Source: a bacterium
GTDB taxonomy: Bacteria > Campylobacterota > Campylobacteria > Campylobacterales > Sulfurimonadaceae
Assembly (NCBI GenBank): GCA_018822665.1
Contig: JAHJJX010000014.1
Location: 62,001 to 126,000, forward strand
Direction: 5' to 3'
Length of the DNA: 64,000 nucleotides
Below, piece by piece: positions 55,456 to 64,000 of the stretch (positions are counted from its first letter, which is position 1; each line of letters begins with the position of its first letter). The position numbers were made by a program, and so were the translations under genes. The notes beneath the pieces are model-generated. The model did not search any database, had not been told where the DNA came from, and saw only the letters and a program-made list of their open reading frames with translations.

Positions 55456-56352
55456 TTAAAAAAACTCCACTTCACTTTTAGTATCCACTCGACTATGCAA
55501 ATGATTAATCATAAATATTATAGAATCATGCAGAGAGTGTTCAAACACATAAACATCACAAAAGATGCGTTTTACAAAAAAATTGTTAATATAACTTTGA
55601 ATATCTTGCAATATTTCTACAAGGTAATCAAACCCTTCGAGAGTTGCCACATCAACATCATCAAAACTGTACATACGTAAAAAAGCAACCATCTCATCAA
55701 ATATCATTGTCACATGGGCCGTGTAATGATGATAGGTGAAAATTTCGCCTATCTTTTGTATCTCATTTGCTATTTCACAAAAAAACTCATGGCTTAATTC
55801 ACCGCTTTTTAGTCTCTGTATTAAAGCAGACAGTATCTCTAAAAGAATGATGACATCCCCTTCATAAGCATCTAAATACGCATCTATTCCCGTACCGTCT
55901 AAAAATTTTTTATGCGTATTTAAAGTATGCGTCATTTCATAAAGCATTAATTTTGCGCTCAGAGCGATACTCATTTTTTTATTCAAAGTTTCTGCTTCAA
56001 AAGGTGCAAATACAATAGTATCTGCAAGATTTGCAATTTCAGAGCATGTCCCGTTATAATCTTCAAGAATTACCGTAATGACTATATTTCTATCGTATTT
56101 TTGTATTTCTGTACATAAAGAGAGGACTTTATCATAATCAGTTGAATAGATGAGTACCATATCAACTTTAACAGATATTAACATATTTGAAAGATGAGAA
56201 ATGGCCATATCGTTCATACTGCTATAACGATATAACTCAAAAGCTTCCAAAATATCTTTATAATTTTTTAGAAGCTTTCCATCATCATATACAAGCAATT
56301 GGCGTGTTTTTGCCAATAAGGAAATAAAATTTTTATAATTATAATTTATCAT
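55456..56352 (-). CDS. Pseudoreceiver protein of the chemosensory operon
   Basis: 298 residues. The first ~130 residues follow the receiver fold (LLVYDDGKLLKNYKD, VDMVLIYSTDYDKVLSLC, IVITVILED, TIVFAPFEAE) but the phospho-Asp position is Ser and the Lys position reads APF, so it should not be phosphorylated. The rest is helical, of unknown type. It ends one base before cheB. Similar overall plan to the neighbouring response regulator (receiver plus helical tail). Confidence 0.6.
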   Translation of the reverse strand: MINYNYKNFISLLAKTRQLLVYDDGKLLKNYKDILEAFELYRYSSMNDMAISHLSNMLISVKVDMVLIYSTDYDKVLSLCTEIQKYDRNIVITVILEDYNGTCSEIANLADTIVFAPFEAETLNKKMSIALSAKLMLYEMTHTLNTHKKFLDGTGIDAYLDAYEGDVIILLEILSALIQRLKSGELSHEFFCEIANEIQKIGEIFTYHHYTAHVTMIFDEMVAFLRMYSFDDVDVATLEGFDYLVEILQDIQSYINNFFVKRIFCDVYVFEHSLHDSIIFMINHLHSRVDTKSEVEFF

Positions 56353-56354
56353 AT

Positions 56355-57164
56355 TTATACCTTTTGATAAATAGAAGTATCCACTTGCTTGAGCATTGGA
56401 TTATGAATACTGCGAAGATTTTCTGTGAGTGAAATAATGAGATATCCATTCTCTTTTAGATTTTTAATACTATTTTCTACTACTAAAGCTTTAATTTCAT
56501 CATTAAAATAGATGAGCACATTACGTAAAAATATAATATCAAATTTGCCTATTGTAGATTGAGGTTCTAATAAATTAGCCTGTGAAAAATAAACATTTTT
56601 TTGCAACTCTGGATGTATCAAGAACTGCTTTTCGTATTGATTTTTTCCTTTAAGACAATAATTTTGTTTATATAAAGTTGGTATTTTGTCCACCCATGGC
56701 AGAGGATAAAATCCTTTTTTGGCAATTTGCAATACTTCGGTATTTATATCTGTGGCGAGGACCTCGTACCGCGAAGCTCCCAAAATATTGTCCAATACCA
56801 TGGCGATAGAATACGCTTCAGCTCCAAGTGAAGCTGCGGCGCTCCAGACACGAATTTTCCCCTCTTCCTTTAGTTCTTTTGATATCCGTTCTAAAAAATC
56901 AAAATGGGCCTGCTCACGAAAAAAATACGTTTCATTTGTCGTGATTTGATTAACCATTTCCGAGGCTTCATCACGATTAAATTGAACAATACGGATATAG
57001 TCACTAAATTTATGAAGACCATAAAAATTCAAACGCTTTGTCAATCTATTTTTAACTAAACTTTTTTTACTCTCATCAAGAGTAATTCCTATATTCTTAA
57101 AAATCAGCTTCTGTATAAGCATAAATTCCGAGTCTTGCAATATTATTTCTTTTAACATATTCAC
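56355..57164 (-). CDS. cheR: Chemotaxis protein methyltransferase CheR
   Basis: SAM-dependent methylation of receptor glutamates. 269 residues: N-terminal helical domain (1-75), NQITTNETYFFREQAHFDFL near 92, SAM site VWSAAASLGAEAYSIAM, and FDIIFLRNVLIYF. The start is GTG overlapping the cheV stop (GTGA), with GAGAG upstream; an ATG two codons later is possible. Confidence 0.94.
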   Translation of the reverse strand: MNMLKEIILQDSEFMLIQKLIFKNIGITLDESKKSLVKNRLTKRLNFYGLHKFSDYIRIVQFNRDEASEMVNQITTNETYFFREQAHFDFLERISKELKEEGKIRVWSAAASLGAEAYSIAMVLDNILGASRYEVLATDINTEVLQIAKKGFYPLPWVDKIPTLYKQNYCLKGKNQYEKQFLIHPELQKNVYFSQANLLEPQSTIGKFDIIFLRNVLIYFNDEIKALVVENSIKNLKENGYLIISLTENLRSIHNPMLKQVDTSIYQKV

Positions 57165-58096
57165 AATATGTACTCTCTAATAGCGGATTCTATACTTTCA
57201 AAATCAACTTTTCCTATAATTTTAGATACTTTTTTAGAGTTTAATGCGCCTGTTATAGACGAGTTAGCCATATTTGTATGCACCACAATGGGTATGTTTG
57301 AATAAGAAGCTTGATTTCTTAGTTCATTGATAACATCTATTCCGGTTTTTTTTGGCATCTCTATATCAAGTAAAAATATCCCGATATCATCAATATTTAT
57401 TGTCTTTAATGCATCTAACAATTCCTGCCCGTCATCATAAATCTTAAATCTTACTCCAAGTTTATCAAATGTGTCATACGCCATTTTACGAATTAACTTA
57501 CTATCATCGGCGAATAAAACCATTTTATTGCTTTGTATCGGTTGCACCTGTTTATCGGTAACTGCTTTGTCATTGCCGTATAAGTCGTATAAAAGTTTAT
57601 CGGTGTCAAAGACGGTGCATAAGAGGAGCTTTTTCCCAATCGCTACTTTTGCGATAAATGTTGTTTGTTCGTTATGTTTCGCATTGTTATACATGTGTGC
57701 GGGCTCTATACTGATGATATCTATCACCTGCTTGACTATCAGTCCTAAATATTCTGAAGAAAAATGACACAATATAAGGAGTTCATACGCAGTCGTCTCA
57801 AAATTTTTATTACCGAACCATTCATCGAAATAAATTAAAGGGGTCATGTGGGAACGAATATCGGCTGTGCCGATAATGATATTGTTTTTATCATTATTTA
57901 CAGCGATATTATCTTTTTGAAAAACAAATAATTCCGTAACTTTTGCAACGTTTATAGCATAATATTCTCCGTTAGAACCTTCAAAGACAACATACTGACT
58001 TGCTATATCAGCACTTGCACTGACAAGCTTTACAAGGTCTATCTCATCTTCGTCAAGATAATCTTCATTGGATATTTGCGTATTGTTATGTGGCAT
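57161..58096 (-). CDS. cheV: Chemotaxis coupling protein CheV
   Basis: 311 residues: CheW-like domain (about 30-170; GTADIRSHMTPLIYFDEWFG) then a receiver domain (about 192-311; VLFADDSKLIRKMAYDTFDK, IFLLDIEMPKKTGIDVI, VVHTNMANSS, IIGKVDFE) with all key residues. Couples receptor to CheA and can act as phosphate sink. A DUS-like site covers its start codon (ATGCCACAT). Confidence 0.92.
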   Translation of the reverse strand: MPHNNTQISNEDYLDEDEIDLVKLVSASADIASQYVVFEGSNGEYYAINVAKVTELFVFQKDNIAVNNDKNNIIIGTADIRSHMTPLIYFDEWFGNKNFETTAYELLILCHFSSEYLGLIVKQVIDIISIEPAHMYNNAKHNEQTTFIAKVAIGKKLLLCTVFDTDKLLYDLYGNDKAVTDKQVQPIQSNKMVLFADDSKLIRKMAYDTFDKLGVRFKIYDDGQELLDALKTINIDDIGIFLLDIEMPKKTGIDVINELRNQASYSNIPIVVHTNMANSSITGALNSKKVSKIIGKVDFESIESAIREYIL

Positions 58097-58601
58097 GTGG
58101 ATTTTCCCTTTGACTCAGAAATTCTATGTCAGCAACATTTTTCAGCGACAAGAGAGGGATAAAGTCGCCCTTATATGGTATCATGGCTTCTACATATTTT
58201 GAATGAATTGGTAACCCAAAATGAGGAACACCTTGAAGTTCACTTGCCTCAAAAACTTCAACTTCGTAAACTTCATCAATGATAAAACCTATTTTATGAG
58301 ACATCTCTTCATCTATGATTTTTACTATAACCAAAGATGTACGGTTTGTATTTATAAAATCATTTTGCAATAAACACCTAGCAATATCTATTACACCGAC
58401 AATTGTTCCGCGAATATTACATACACCTTTCACGCAAGGCAGCATCCACGGAACTTTAGTAATTTGCGGCAGTTCAACAATCTCAGTAATAAACTCACCT
58501 CTGAGTGCATAAAGATTTGATTGTAAATAAAAAAGCAAATACTGCGTACCCTCTTTAATTGCCATTTCATCATCATCATCCATGAGTATCTGCGAGTACA
58601 T
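58086..58601 (-). CDS. cheW: Chemotaxis coupling protein CheW
   Basis: 171 residues, a single CheW domain (about 20-160): LLFYLQSNLYALRGEFITEI, VKGVCNIRGTIVGVIDIARCL and VDEVYEVEVFEASEL. Links receptor and CheA. AGGA before the ATG; overlaps cheV by 11 bases. Confidence 0.94.
   Translation of the reverse strand: MYSQILMDDDDEMAIKEGTQYLLFYLQSNLYALRGEFITEIVELPQITKVPWMLPCVKGVCNIRGTIVGVIDIARCLLQNDFINTNRTSLVIVKIIDEEMSHKIGFIIDEVYEVEVFEASELQGVPHFGLPIHSKYVEAMIPYKGDFIPLLSLKNVADIEFLSQRENPHAT
58092..58101 (+). repeat. DUS-like 10-mer, site 20
   Basis: At the cheW/cheV overlap; encodes NPHAT at the end of CheW and includes the ATG of cheV. Confidence 0.9.
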
Positions 58602-58609
58602 TTACATTC

Positions 58610-60442
58610 CTAAAAACGTTCAAAATTTCGTAAATCCAGAGTATCTTCTGATCCACTTTTATCACCGAGTGTATAATCTTGTGAGGTTCTGCCAATCTTT
58701 ATTCCAGCCTTTTCTTTGAAGGAAGGATTAATACTCTGTGTATTTAATTTAAAAAATTTCATCATATCTGTTAAAGACGATGCCTGTCCATTAAGTTCTT
58801 CTGCTATTGCGGCAAGCTGTTGCGAAGAGGAAGCATTTTCTTGGGTAACCTGGTCAAGTTGATTCATAGCAATTGAAATTTGCTCAACTCCAACAGCCTG
58901 TTCACTCGCTGCGGCAGTAATATCGCGTACAAGTTTTGCAGTTTCTTCAATTTTTGGCAGAGCAGTTGAAATAAGCGTACCGGCCTCTTCAGAAATAAAA
59001 ACACTCTCTTGTGTAATTTTACTTATTTCCTGTGCGGCGATTTGTGAGCGTTTTGCCAGTTTTCTAACCTCTGCGGCAACAACGGCAAACCCTTTCCCGT
59101 GCTCACCCGCACGAGCCGCTTCAATGGCAGCATTCAGAGCCAGCAGATTAGTTTGATAAACAATATCTTCGATAACCTTGATTCTTGTAGAGATGTCATG
59201 CATGGCTGTCACTGTTTTGCTCACGGCTTCACCCCCTTTTTGAGCCATTACAGATGCATCTGAAGCCAATTGATTGGTCAATTTTGCATTATCTGCCGTT
59301 TCTGAAACGGAGCCGCTCATCTCTTCGATAGAGCTTGTTGTTTCTTCAATTGAAGAAGCCTGTATTTCTGCGCCCGAAGAAATTGAGCTTGAAGAGCTGC
59401 TTACTTCACTTGAAGCTGTGCTAATTTCATTTGCACTCATAACTATCTGCGTAATAATTTCAGCGAGAGATTCAACAAATGAATTAATAGAATGTTTTAT
59501 TTCATCAAGTTCACCGGGCATATCAAGCGTGATTTTCTTGGTTAAATTGCCGCCTTGCATTTCACGAAGAGTATCACGCATTTCAACAATCATATTGCTT
59601 AGAATTAAAATAAAACTATTTGTTGATTCTTTGATAGCGTGCATATCCCCCGGAAGTTCTATGTCTATGCGCTCAGATAATTTACCTTGACTTAATTCAC
59701 CCATCACTCTTGATAATTCAACAATAGAACTCTGCATCATTGATGCCAAATTATTTACGGAATCTGTAATAATGGCATAATCACCGAGGTAAGTCGCTTC
59801 TATTTTAGCACTAAAATTCCCATGACTGAGCTCTACCAAATTTTCACTCACATCTTGCAATACACCTACGACTGCATCCATAGTATCGTTTAATCCAGAG
59901 CAAATCATTGCATATTCGCCCTTATATTTTGACGCATCCAACCGTACGGTAAGATTGCCTTGACGCATGGCAGTTGTTGCTAATCTTGCATCAACCGCCA
60001 AAGAATGAAGACTCTCAATTACATTATTTACAGATTCTTTAAGCTTATCGAATTCGCCGTGATACGTAGTCGTTACTCTTGCAGAAAAATCACCGTCCGC
60101 GACTCTATCCATAACAAATGAAATATCACTAAGCAGACAGGCTATAAGATCAACATTGTAATTAAATGCATTGCTTAATTCACCGATGCTGCCCTTGTAC
60201 TGCAACATGTCTATTCTCTGTGTCATATCGCCGAAGAAAACAGCTTTATTAATCGCAACTACATCATGATTAAGTGTCTGCATTTTAGCGCGCATTGCAT
60301 CTATTTTTGAAAATAGTGGAGTAAACTCTTCGCTTCTTGCATTAAAAATCTCTTCAAAATCACCATTGATGAGTGCATCTATCGCTTTTTCAGCCAAGGA
60401 AATATCTCTGACATGTTTTTTCTTCATCATATCTTTACTCAT
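58610..60442 (-). CDS. Soluble poly-HAMP methyl-accepting chemotaxis protein
   Basis: 610 residues, no membrane segment and no ligand-binding domain. Residues 20-365 consist of about six or seven HAMP-like repeats, each with a G-[DN]-[FLM]-[ST] turn ([48 protein letters not shown]). The signalling hairpin (about 365-560) has the invariant tip [20 protein letters not shown]. The tail has no CheR-docking pentapeptide. A cytosolic receptor; its missing sensor may be the adjacent PAS-CZB protein. Confidence 0.9.
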   Translation of the reverse strand: MSKDMMKKKHVRDISLAEKAIDALINGDFEEIFNARSEEFTPLFSKIDAMRAKMQTLNHDVVAINKAVFFGDMTQRIDMLQYKGSIGELSNAFNYNVDLIACLLSDISFVMDRVADGDFSARVTTTYHGEFDKLKESVNNVIESLHSLAVDARLATTAMRQGNLTVRLDASKYKGEYAMICSGLNDTMDAVVGVLQDVSENLVELSHGNFSAKIEATYLGDYAIITDSVNNLASMMQSSIVELSRVMGELSQGKLSERIDIELPGDMHAIKESTNSFILILSNMIVEMRDTLREMQGGNLTKKITLDMPGELDEIKHSINSFVESLAEIITQIVMSANEISTASSEVSSSSSSISSGAEIQASSIEETTSSIEEMSGSVSETADNAKLTNQLASDASVMAQKGGEAVSKTVTAMHDISTRIKVIEDIVYQTNLLALNAAIEAARAGEHGKGFAVVAAEVRKLAKRSQIAAQEISKITQESVFISEEAGTLISTALPKIEETAKLVRDITAAASEQAVGVEQISIAMNQLDQVTQENASSSQQLAAIAEELNGQASSLTDMMKFFKLNTQSINPSFKEKAGIKIGRTSQDYTLGDKSGSEDTLDLRNFERF

Positions 60443-61326
60443 TACAAACTCCTTTCTTCAACATAATTATCAATTACATCACGTAGTGCAGAAAATAATT
60501 TCAATGTATCTTTTTCAACTTCAAGCAAAATGCCGTTAAGTTCGTCTTTGGTAGCAGATTTAGCTGCTCTCTCAACATAGTCTCCCATCAAACTATGTAC
60601 ATGGTTATGGTAGTGGTGGACCTTTCTCCATGATGGATGCAGGGTAAAGGGCATATCTTCGAGGGATTTTAATTTTTTTCCAAAATTACAGCAACAAGAT
60701 TCTGTTACTTTTATATCTTTTTTACCCAAAGCAATACTGCGTAATATGTTTGTCTTAAAAATCATATGGTCTATATAATAGCTATCTACATCTATATTTA
60801 AAGCATCCGGACTGCTTATGGAGCGGTTGAGCGCCAATCTGTCAATAAATTGCTCATAACTTAAATTTCTTTCTTTTAAAAAATGAAGCATAAATTCAAA
60901 AGTTTCATCAAGAGAATTTGATTTTTCATGCTCTGACAAAACTTTATATAATTTTGAGATTTCTTGTTTAACAAAAGAACTGATTGGTCTGCGATAAGAA
61001 ATGATACGAATAATTTCCCCATTAGAAATAATAGGAGCAACATACGCTTTCACCCAATAATAATTTCCCTCTTTTGTACGATTTTTCACAAAAGCGCTAA
61101 TGGGCTTACCTCCAAGAACGGTATCCCACAGCAGTTTAAATACAACACGCGGCATATCTGAGTGGCGAACTATACTGTGAGGTTTTCCAATCAATTCTTC
61201 ATGAGAGTAACCTGCAATTTTGCAAAAAATATCATTTGCATACGTAATTTTTCCCTTCCTGTCAGTCATACTTACAATTAAATCATGCTCATTAAAAACA
61301 ATCTCTTTTTCTTCAATAGTATTCAT
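60442..61326 (-). CDS. PAS-CZB cytosolic sensor protein
   Basis: 294 residues. PAS domain of Aer type (about 10-125): [42 protein letters not shown]-terminal CZB zinc-binding domain (about 185-275) with [18 protein letters not shown] and [12 protein letters not shown], giving the His-Cys-His-His zinc set. No MCP signalling hairpin. Stop codon overlaps the MCP start by one base. Aer-like PAS domains bind FAD or haem, CZB binds zinc and responds to HOCl or pH in other proteins (family knowledge). Confidence 0.85.
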   Translation of the reverse strand: MNTIEEKEIVFNEHDLIVSMTDRKGKITYANDIFCKIAGYSHEELIGKPHSIVRHSDMPRVVFKLLWDTVLGGKPISAFVKNRTKEGNYYWVKAYVAPIISNGEIIRIISYRRPISSFVKQEISKLYKVLSEHEKSNSLDETFEFMLHFLKERNLSYEQFIDRLALNRSISSPDALNIDVDSYYIDHMIFKTNILRSIALGKKDIKVTESCCCNFGKKLKSLEDMPFTLHPSWRKVHHYHNHVHSLMGDYVERAAKSATKDELNGILLEVEKDTLKLFSALRDVIDNYVEERSL

Positions 61327-61345
61327 GCCTATTCTCCTTTATCTC

Positions 61346-63334
61346 TTAATTTATCTTTAGCATTTCAAACAAAGCCGGGATATCAAATATCAATGCAATC
61401 TCTCCACTACCCAAAATGGATGCGCCGTAAAGTCCGGGCGCATTTTGAAAAAGCCTGCCAAGCGGTTTGATGACGGTTTGGTATTCCCCAAATAATTCAT
61501 CAACGAGAAGCCCCATTTTATTACGTCCATACTTTACCACTATTATATTTTGTCTTTCACACATTTTACACGGAAGTTCATTATAATAATTTCTAATATC
61601 AAGAAGAGGCAGTAAAGTACCGCGAAGATCAAACAAATTATTTTCACGCATATTAACACGATGTTTGGCTGTAAATTCTATCACCTCCGATACCATGTCC
61701 AGAGGAATAATATAATTCGTATGTCCAACCTGAAATAAAAAACCCTCAATAATTGCCAGCGTTAAGGGAAGGCGGATTGTAAAACAGCTGCCCTTGCCGA
61801 CTTTGCTTTGCAATTCAATCTCACCCTTTAAAGCTTCTATGTTCTTTTTTACAACATCCATACCGACACCGCGGCCTGAAATATCCGAAATAACTGCAGC
61901 CGTTGAAAAGCCGGGTTCAAAAATCAACTTATAAGCCTCTGCGTCTGAGAGCTCCTCTGATTCGTCAATGATTCCTTTTGCTCTTGCTTTAGAGATTATC
62001 GCATCAAGTGCCAAACCTTTGCCGTCATCTTCTATTTCAATAACTATAGCACCGGATTCAGGATAGGCACGAAGTTCAACATTTCCATACTCTGATTTGC
62101 CTTTTTCAAGTCTCTCTTGCGTTGTTTCGATACCGTGGTCAACCGAATTACGCAACATATGTAAAAGCGGGTCTGCGATTTTTTCAATTACCGTTTTGTC
62201 AAGCTCTGTATCGCCGCCTTGTATGGTAAAATTTATTTTTTTATTCAGTTTGCGAGCAACATCATTTACAACTCTGCGAAATTTTTCAAACGACTCACCC
62301 ACTGCAACCATGCGAATATTCATCACATTATTACGCAGTTCTTCAAGCAATGTTCCAAGCTCAATGCAGACCTCTTCCAAATCCGCATCTGCATACTTTT
62401 CAACATATCTGTTGATTCTGGCATTTGCTATCACCATCTCACTAATTGTGTCGATGAGTGTATCAATTTTACTGGAATCAACACGCAGTGACTGTGATAC
62501 ATTGCCGGCTTGCTTCACAAGGGATTCTTTTTTTGCTTGAATCGTTTGAATCTCGGTTGGTTTTATCTGTATTGGAGGCTCTTGTTCTTGGGGCTTTATC
62601 TCTTCCGCTTCCATATCTTGAGCTTTCGTAGCTGAAAAAACATCTAATGTTATGTCATCTTCAACAAATTCAAAAACTTCTACTATCTCCTCTTTTGTAA
62701 TCTCCCCCTCAAATTCTATTTCAAATCCCAAATAAGGTTTATGCGGGTCAATCAATTCCAAGCCCGGGAGCTTGTCCAAAACAGGAGAAATACTATGCAG
62801 TGTTCCCAAACGCTGAAGATAAGCTAGGATAGAGAGGAGATCCATCCCCGTCTCAAAAAAATGTTCTTTAAGATAAAGTGAAATATGCCATAAGTTTGAA
62901 TTTGAAACTTCTTCTTCTGGTTTCTGCAGAGCTTTGGGTTTGTCTGCGGGAGATTCTAGATACTCTTTTATGGTTAACTTAAGAAGCTTGTCTTTTTCTA
63001 GCGTGTTTTGAGGTATTGCAATAGATTCAACCGCACAATGCACCAACTCGCCCACATGGTCTTTACATTCCAAAAGAAGCATCAATAAATCTTCATTCAA
63101 TGCTATTTTTCCGTTACGCACTGCGTCCATTAAATTTTCCGCAATATGCGTAAAAGAGATAATATCTTCAAAACTAAACATCCCTGCCACACCTTTAATG
63201 GTGTGCATAGCACGAAAGATTGTTCCTATGTATTCACTATTTACACCTTTTTCCATTGCATCAAGCAATGCACTCTCCATCATTTGAAGCTGTTCTTGAG
63301 CATCTTCGTTAAAATACTCTAACTCTTCACTCAT
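61346..63334 (-). CDS. cheA: Chemotaxis histidine kinase CheA
   Basis: 662 residues: Hpt P1 with RAMHTIKGVAGMF (His near 44), a P2-like domain (about 145-240), dimerisation helices (about 280-345), HATPase with HMLRNSVDHGIE, DDGKGLALDAI and GRGVGMDVVK, and the CheW-like P5 (about 525-655). It lacks a C-terminal receiver, unlike the CheA-Y fusion usual in Campylobacter and Helicobacter. Start overlaps the STAS stop by eight bases. Confidence 0.95.
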   Translation of the reverse strand: MSEELEYFNEDAQEQLQMMESALLDAMEKGVNSEYIGTIFRAMHTIKGVAGMFSFEDIISFTHIAENLMDAVRNGKIALNEDLLMLLLECKDHVGELVHCAVESIAIPQNTLEKDKLLKLTIKEYLESPADKPKALQKPEEEVSNSNLWHISLYLKEHFFETGMDLLSILAYLQRLGTLHSISPVLDKLPGLELIDPHKPYLGFEIEFEGEITKEEIVEVFEFVEDDITLDVFSATKAQDMEAEEIKPQEQEPPIQIKPTEIQTIQAKKESLVKQAGNVSQSLRVDSSKIDTLIDTISEMVIANARINRYVEKYADADLEEVCIELGTLLEELRNNVMNIRMVAVGESFEKFRRVVNDVARKLNKKINFTIQGGDTELDKTVIEKIADPLLHMLRNSVDHGIETTQERLEKGKSEYGNVELRAYPESGAIVIEIEDDGKGLALDAIISKARAKGIIDESEELSDAEAYKLIFEPGFSTAAVISDISGRGVGMDVVKKNIEALKGEIELQSKVGKGSCFTIRLPLTLAIIEGFLFQVGHTNYIIPLDMVSEVIEFTAKHRVNMRENNLFDLRGTLLPLLDIRNYYNELPCKMCERQNIIVVKYGRNKMGLLVDELFGEYQTVIKPLGRLFQNAPGLYGASILGSGEIALIFDIPALFEMLKIN

Positions 63335-63599
63335 AGGAACACTCTAAAAACTGGGAACATCCACTCAGCTTAAGCGCATCAACAACGCCATTTGTGCAAT
63401 TAATAAGCACCATCTTGCGATTTTGATTATGCAGGCTTTGTCTGAGGCTTAAGAAAAGTTGGATTATCGATAAGTCGATTTTATTTACATTGATAAGGTC
63501 TATCATGATGAGAGGTTCTTCATTTTCAAGACACGACAACAACGCATCTCTAATTCCATCTGCTTCTTCAATCCCAAGAACATCAGATTCAAATATCAT
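63327..63599 (-). CDS. STAS-domain protein
   Basis: 90 residues, one STAS domain: LIMIDLINVNKIDLSIIQLFLSLR with Ser at the position phosphorylated in anti-sigma-factor antagonists, then MVLINCTNGVVDALKLSGC. Between cheY and cheA. Possible substrate of a kinase or scaffold; such proteins occur in alternative chemosensory clusters. Confidence 0.85.
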   Translation of the reverse strand: MIFESDVLGIEEADGIRDALLSCLENEEPLIMIDLINVNKIDLSIIQLFLSLRQSLHNQNRKMVLINCTNGVVDALKLSGCSQFLECSYE

Positions 63600-63603
63600 G
63601 GAA

Positions 63604-63966
63604 TCAACCCAATAGCTTATGAATAACCATAGTAAATTTTTCTTTATTAAAAGGCTTTAGCATCCAAGCTTTCACTCCGAGAGCTCTACCTTTTTCTTTA
63701 AGCTCATCCGAACTTTCGGTAGTGAGCATCACTATCGGTATATATTTGTACGCCATAATTTTTTTAATAGCTTCTACCATCTCTAGTCCGCCCATAACCG
63801 GCATATTCACATCACTAAAAATCAAATCAAATTGATGAAATTTCAATGCTTCAAGCCCCTCAGCACCGTTTTCAACGACAATCACCTCATGTCCCGCTTC
63901 TTCAATTGCTTTTTTTGCAACCATCCGAATTAAACCTGCGTCATCAGCCACCAATACCTTAGCCAT
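63604..63966 (-). CDS. cheY: CheY-like response regulator
   Basis: 120-residue receiver with all sites: VLVADDAGLIRMVAKKA, LIFSDVNMPVMGGLEMV, IVMLTTESSD and MLKPFNKEKF. First gene of the operon with AAAGGA before its ATG. Differs from the 34.9 kb CheY around the fourth helix and at the acidic pocket, so it may not bind the flagellar switch (inference). Confidence 0.92.
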   Translation of the reverse strand: MAKVLVADDAGLIRMVAKKAIEEAGHEVIVVENGAEGLEALKFHQFDLIFSDVNMPVMGGLEMVEAIKKIMAYKYIPIVMLTTESSDELKEKGRALGVKAWMLKPFNKEKFTMVIHKLLG

Positions 63967-64000
63967 AGAATTCCTTTAAAAAAAATTAAAACCTACAAAC

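Noticed and set aside
4535-58101. The 10-mer as Chi or FtsK-orienting (KOPS) sequence
   Set aside because: Orientation is mixed (12 plus, 8 minus) and one copy is in a terminator; not excluded without the whole replichore, but less likely.
4535-58101. Link of the extended motif to the RAATTY methylation-based uptake of C. jejuni
   Set aside because: Only about three of the 20 copies continue into a full RAATTY, so the match is not systematic.

Overview
This AT-rich window looks like chromosome from a flagellated member of the Campylobacterota, most likely a Sulfurimonas-type organism. Several gene orders match blocks I remember from Campylobacter jejuni: rplY-pth-lptG-lysA-HAD-pheA-hisC-fliF-fliG, pssA-psd-like-ftsH-prmA-cheY, rpsF-ssb-rpsR, waaC-lpxL, and serS close to a pflB-like gene. 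Dense c-di-GMP and chemosensory genes and a histidine kinase with the HQWRQP-type H box fit the same assignment. The genus is inferred from gene content; no 16S rRNA gene is present.

Layout. 0-8.6 kb (minus strand): rplY, pth, an LptF/G permease, lysA, a HAD phosphatase, pheA, hisC, fliF and the start of fliG, which is cut by the left edge. 8.7-17.4 kb (minus): a PilT-type retraction ATPase, transaldolase, a membrane protein with a histidine kinase, pabB, pyrB, bioD, dprA and a divergent polysaccharide deacetylase. 17.6-19.1 kb (plus): rpsF-ssb-rpsR behind a structured leader. 19.1-26.5 kb: an OmpA-like envelope protein, a small Cys-containing exported protein, serB, a methylenetetrahydrofolate reductase-family gene, a haem-c/HD-GYP sensor and serS. 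26.5-28.2 kb: a decayed IS630-type transposase and a diguanylate cyclase gene lying between serS and the pflB-like TPR gene. 30.7-36.6 kb (minus): phospholipid genes, ftsH, prmA, cheY, hisA and hisH. 37.6-43.7 kb: waaC, lpxL, a PerM-like permease, ruvB, panB, an Hpt protein and trpA. 43.7-51.6 kb: a phytase-type esterase-like protein, a PAS-GAF-HD-GYP protein paired with a CHASE sensor, tRNA-Arg(GCG), a ZapA/ZapB-like pair, another HD-GYP protein, a radical SAM protein and a DEAD-box helicase. 51.7-64.0 kb (minus): a twelve-gene chemosensory operon (cheY, STAS, cheA, PAS-CZB, soluble poly-HAMP MCP, cheW, cheV, cheR, pseudoreceiver, cheB, REC protein, Hpt-pseudoREC-HDOD).

The most striking signal is not a gene. 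The 10-mer GGCATGTGGA occurs 20 times as an exact match (12 on plus, 8 on minus), against roughly 0.05 expected from base composition. It falls in unrelated genes, in several reading frames, and in intergenic DNA. One copy forms half of a perfect inverted repeat exactly at a convergent gene end. Frequency, lack of strong strand bias and use in a terminator match DNA uptake sequences of Neisseria and Haemophilus. The window also encodes PilT, DprA and Ssb. I propose it as a candidate DNA uptake (or other genome-wide recognition) sequence for this lineage; I know of no described DUS in Campylobacterota.

A second theme is signal transduction: four c-di-GMP proteins, and a chemosensory operon whose receptor appears split between a soluble PAS-CZB sensor and a sensorless poly-HAMP MCP.

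Limits: everything was read by eye. Promoters, hairpins and repeat counts need a program, and start codons were chosen by ribosome binding site.
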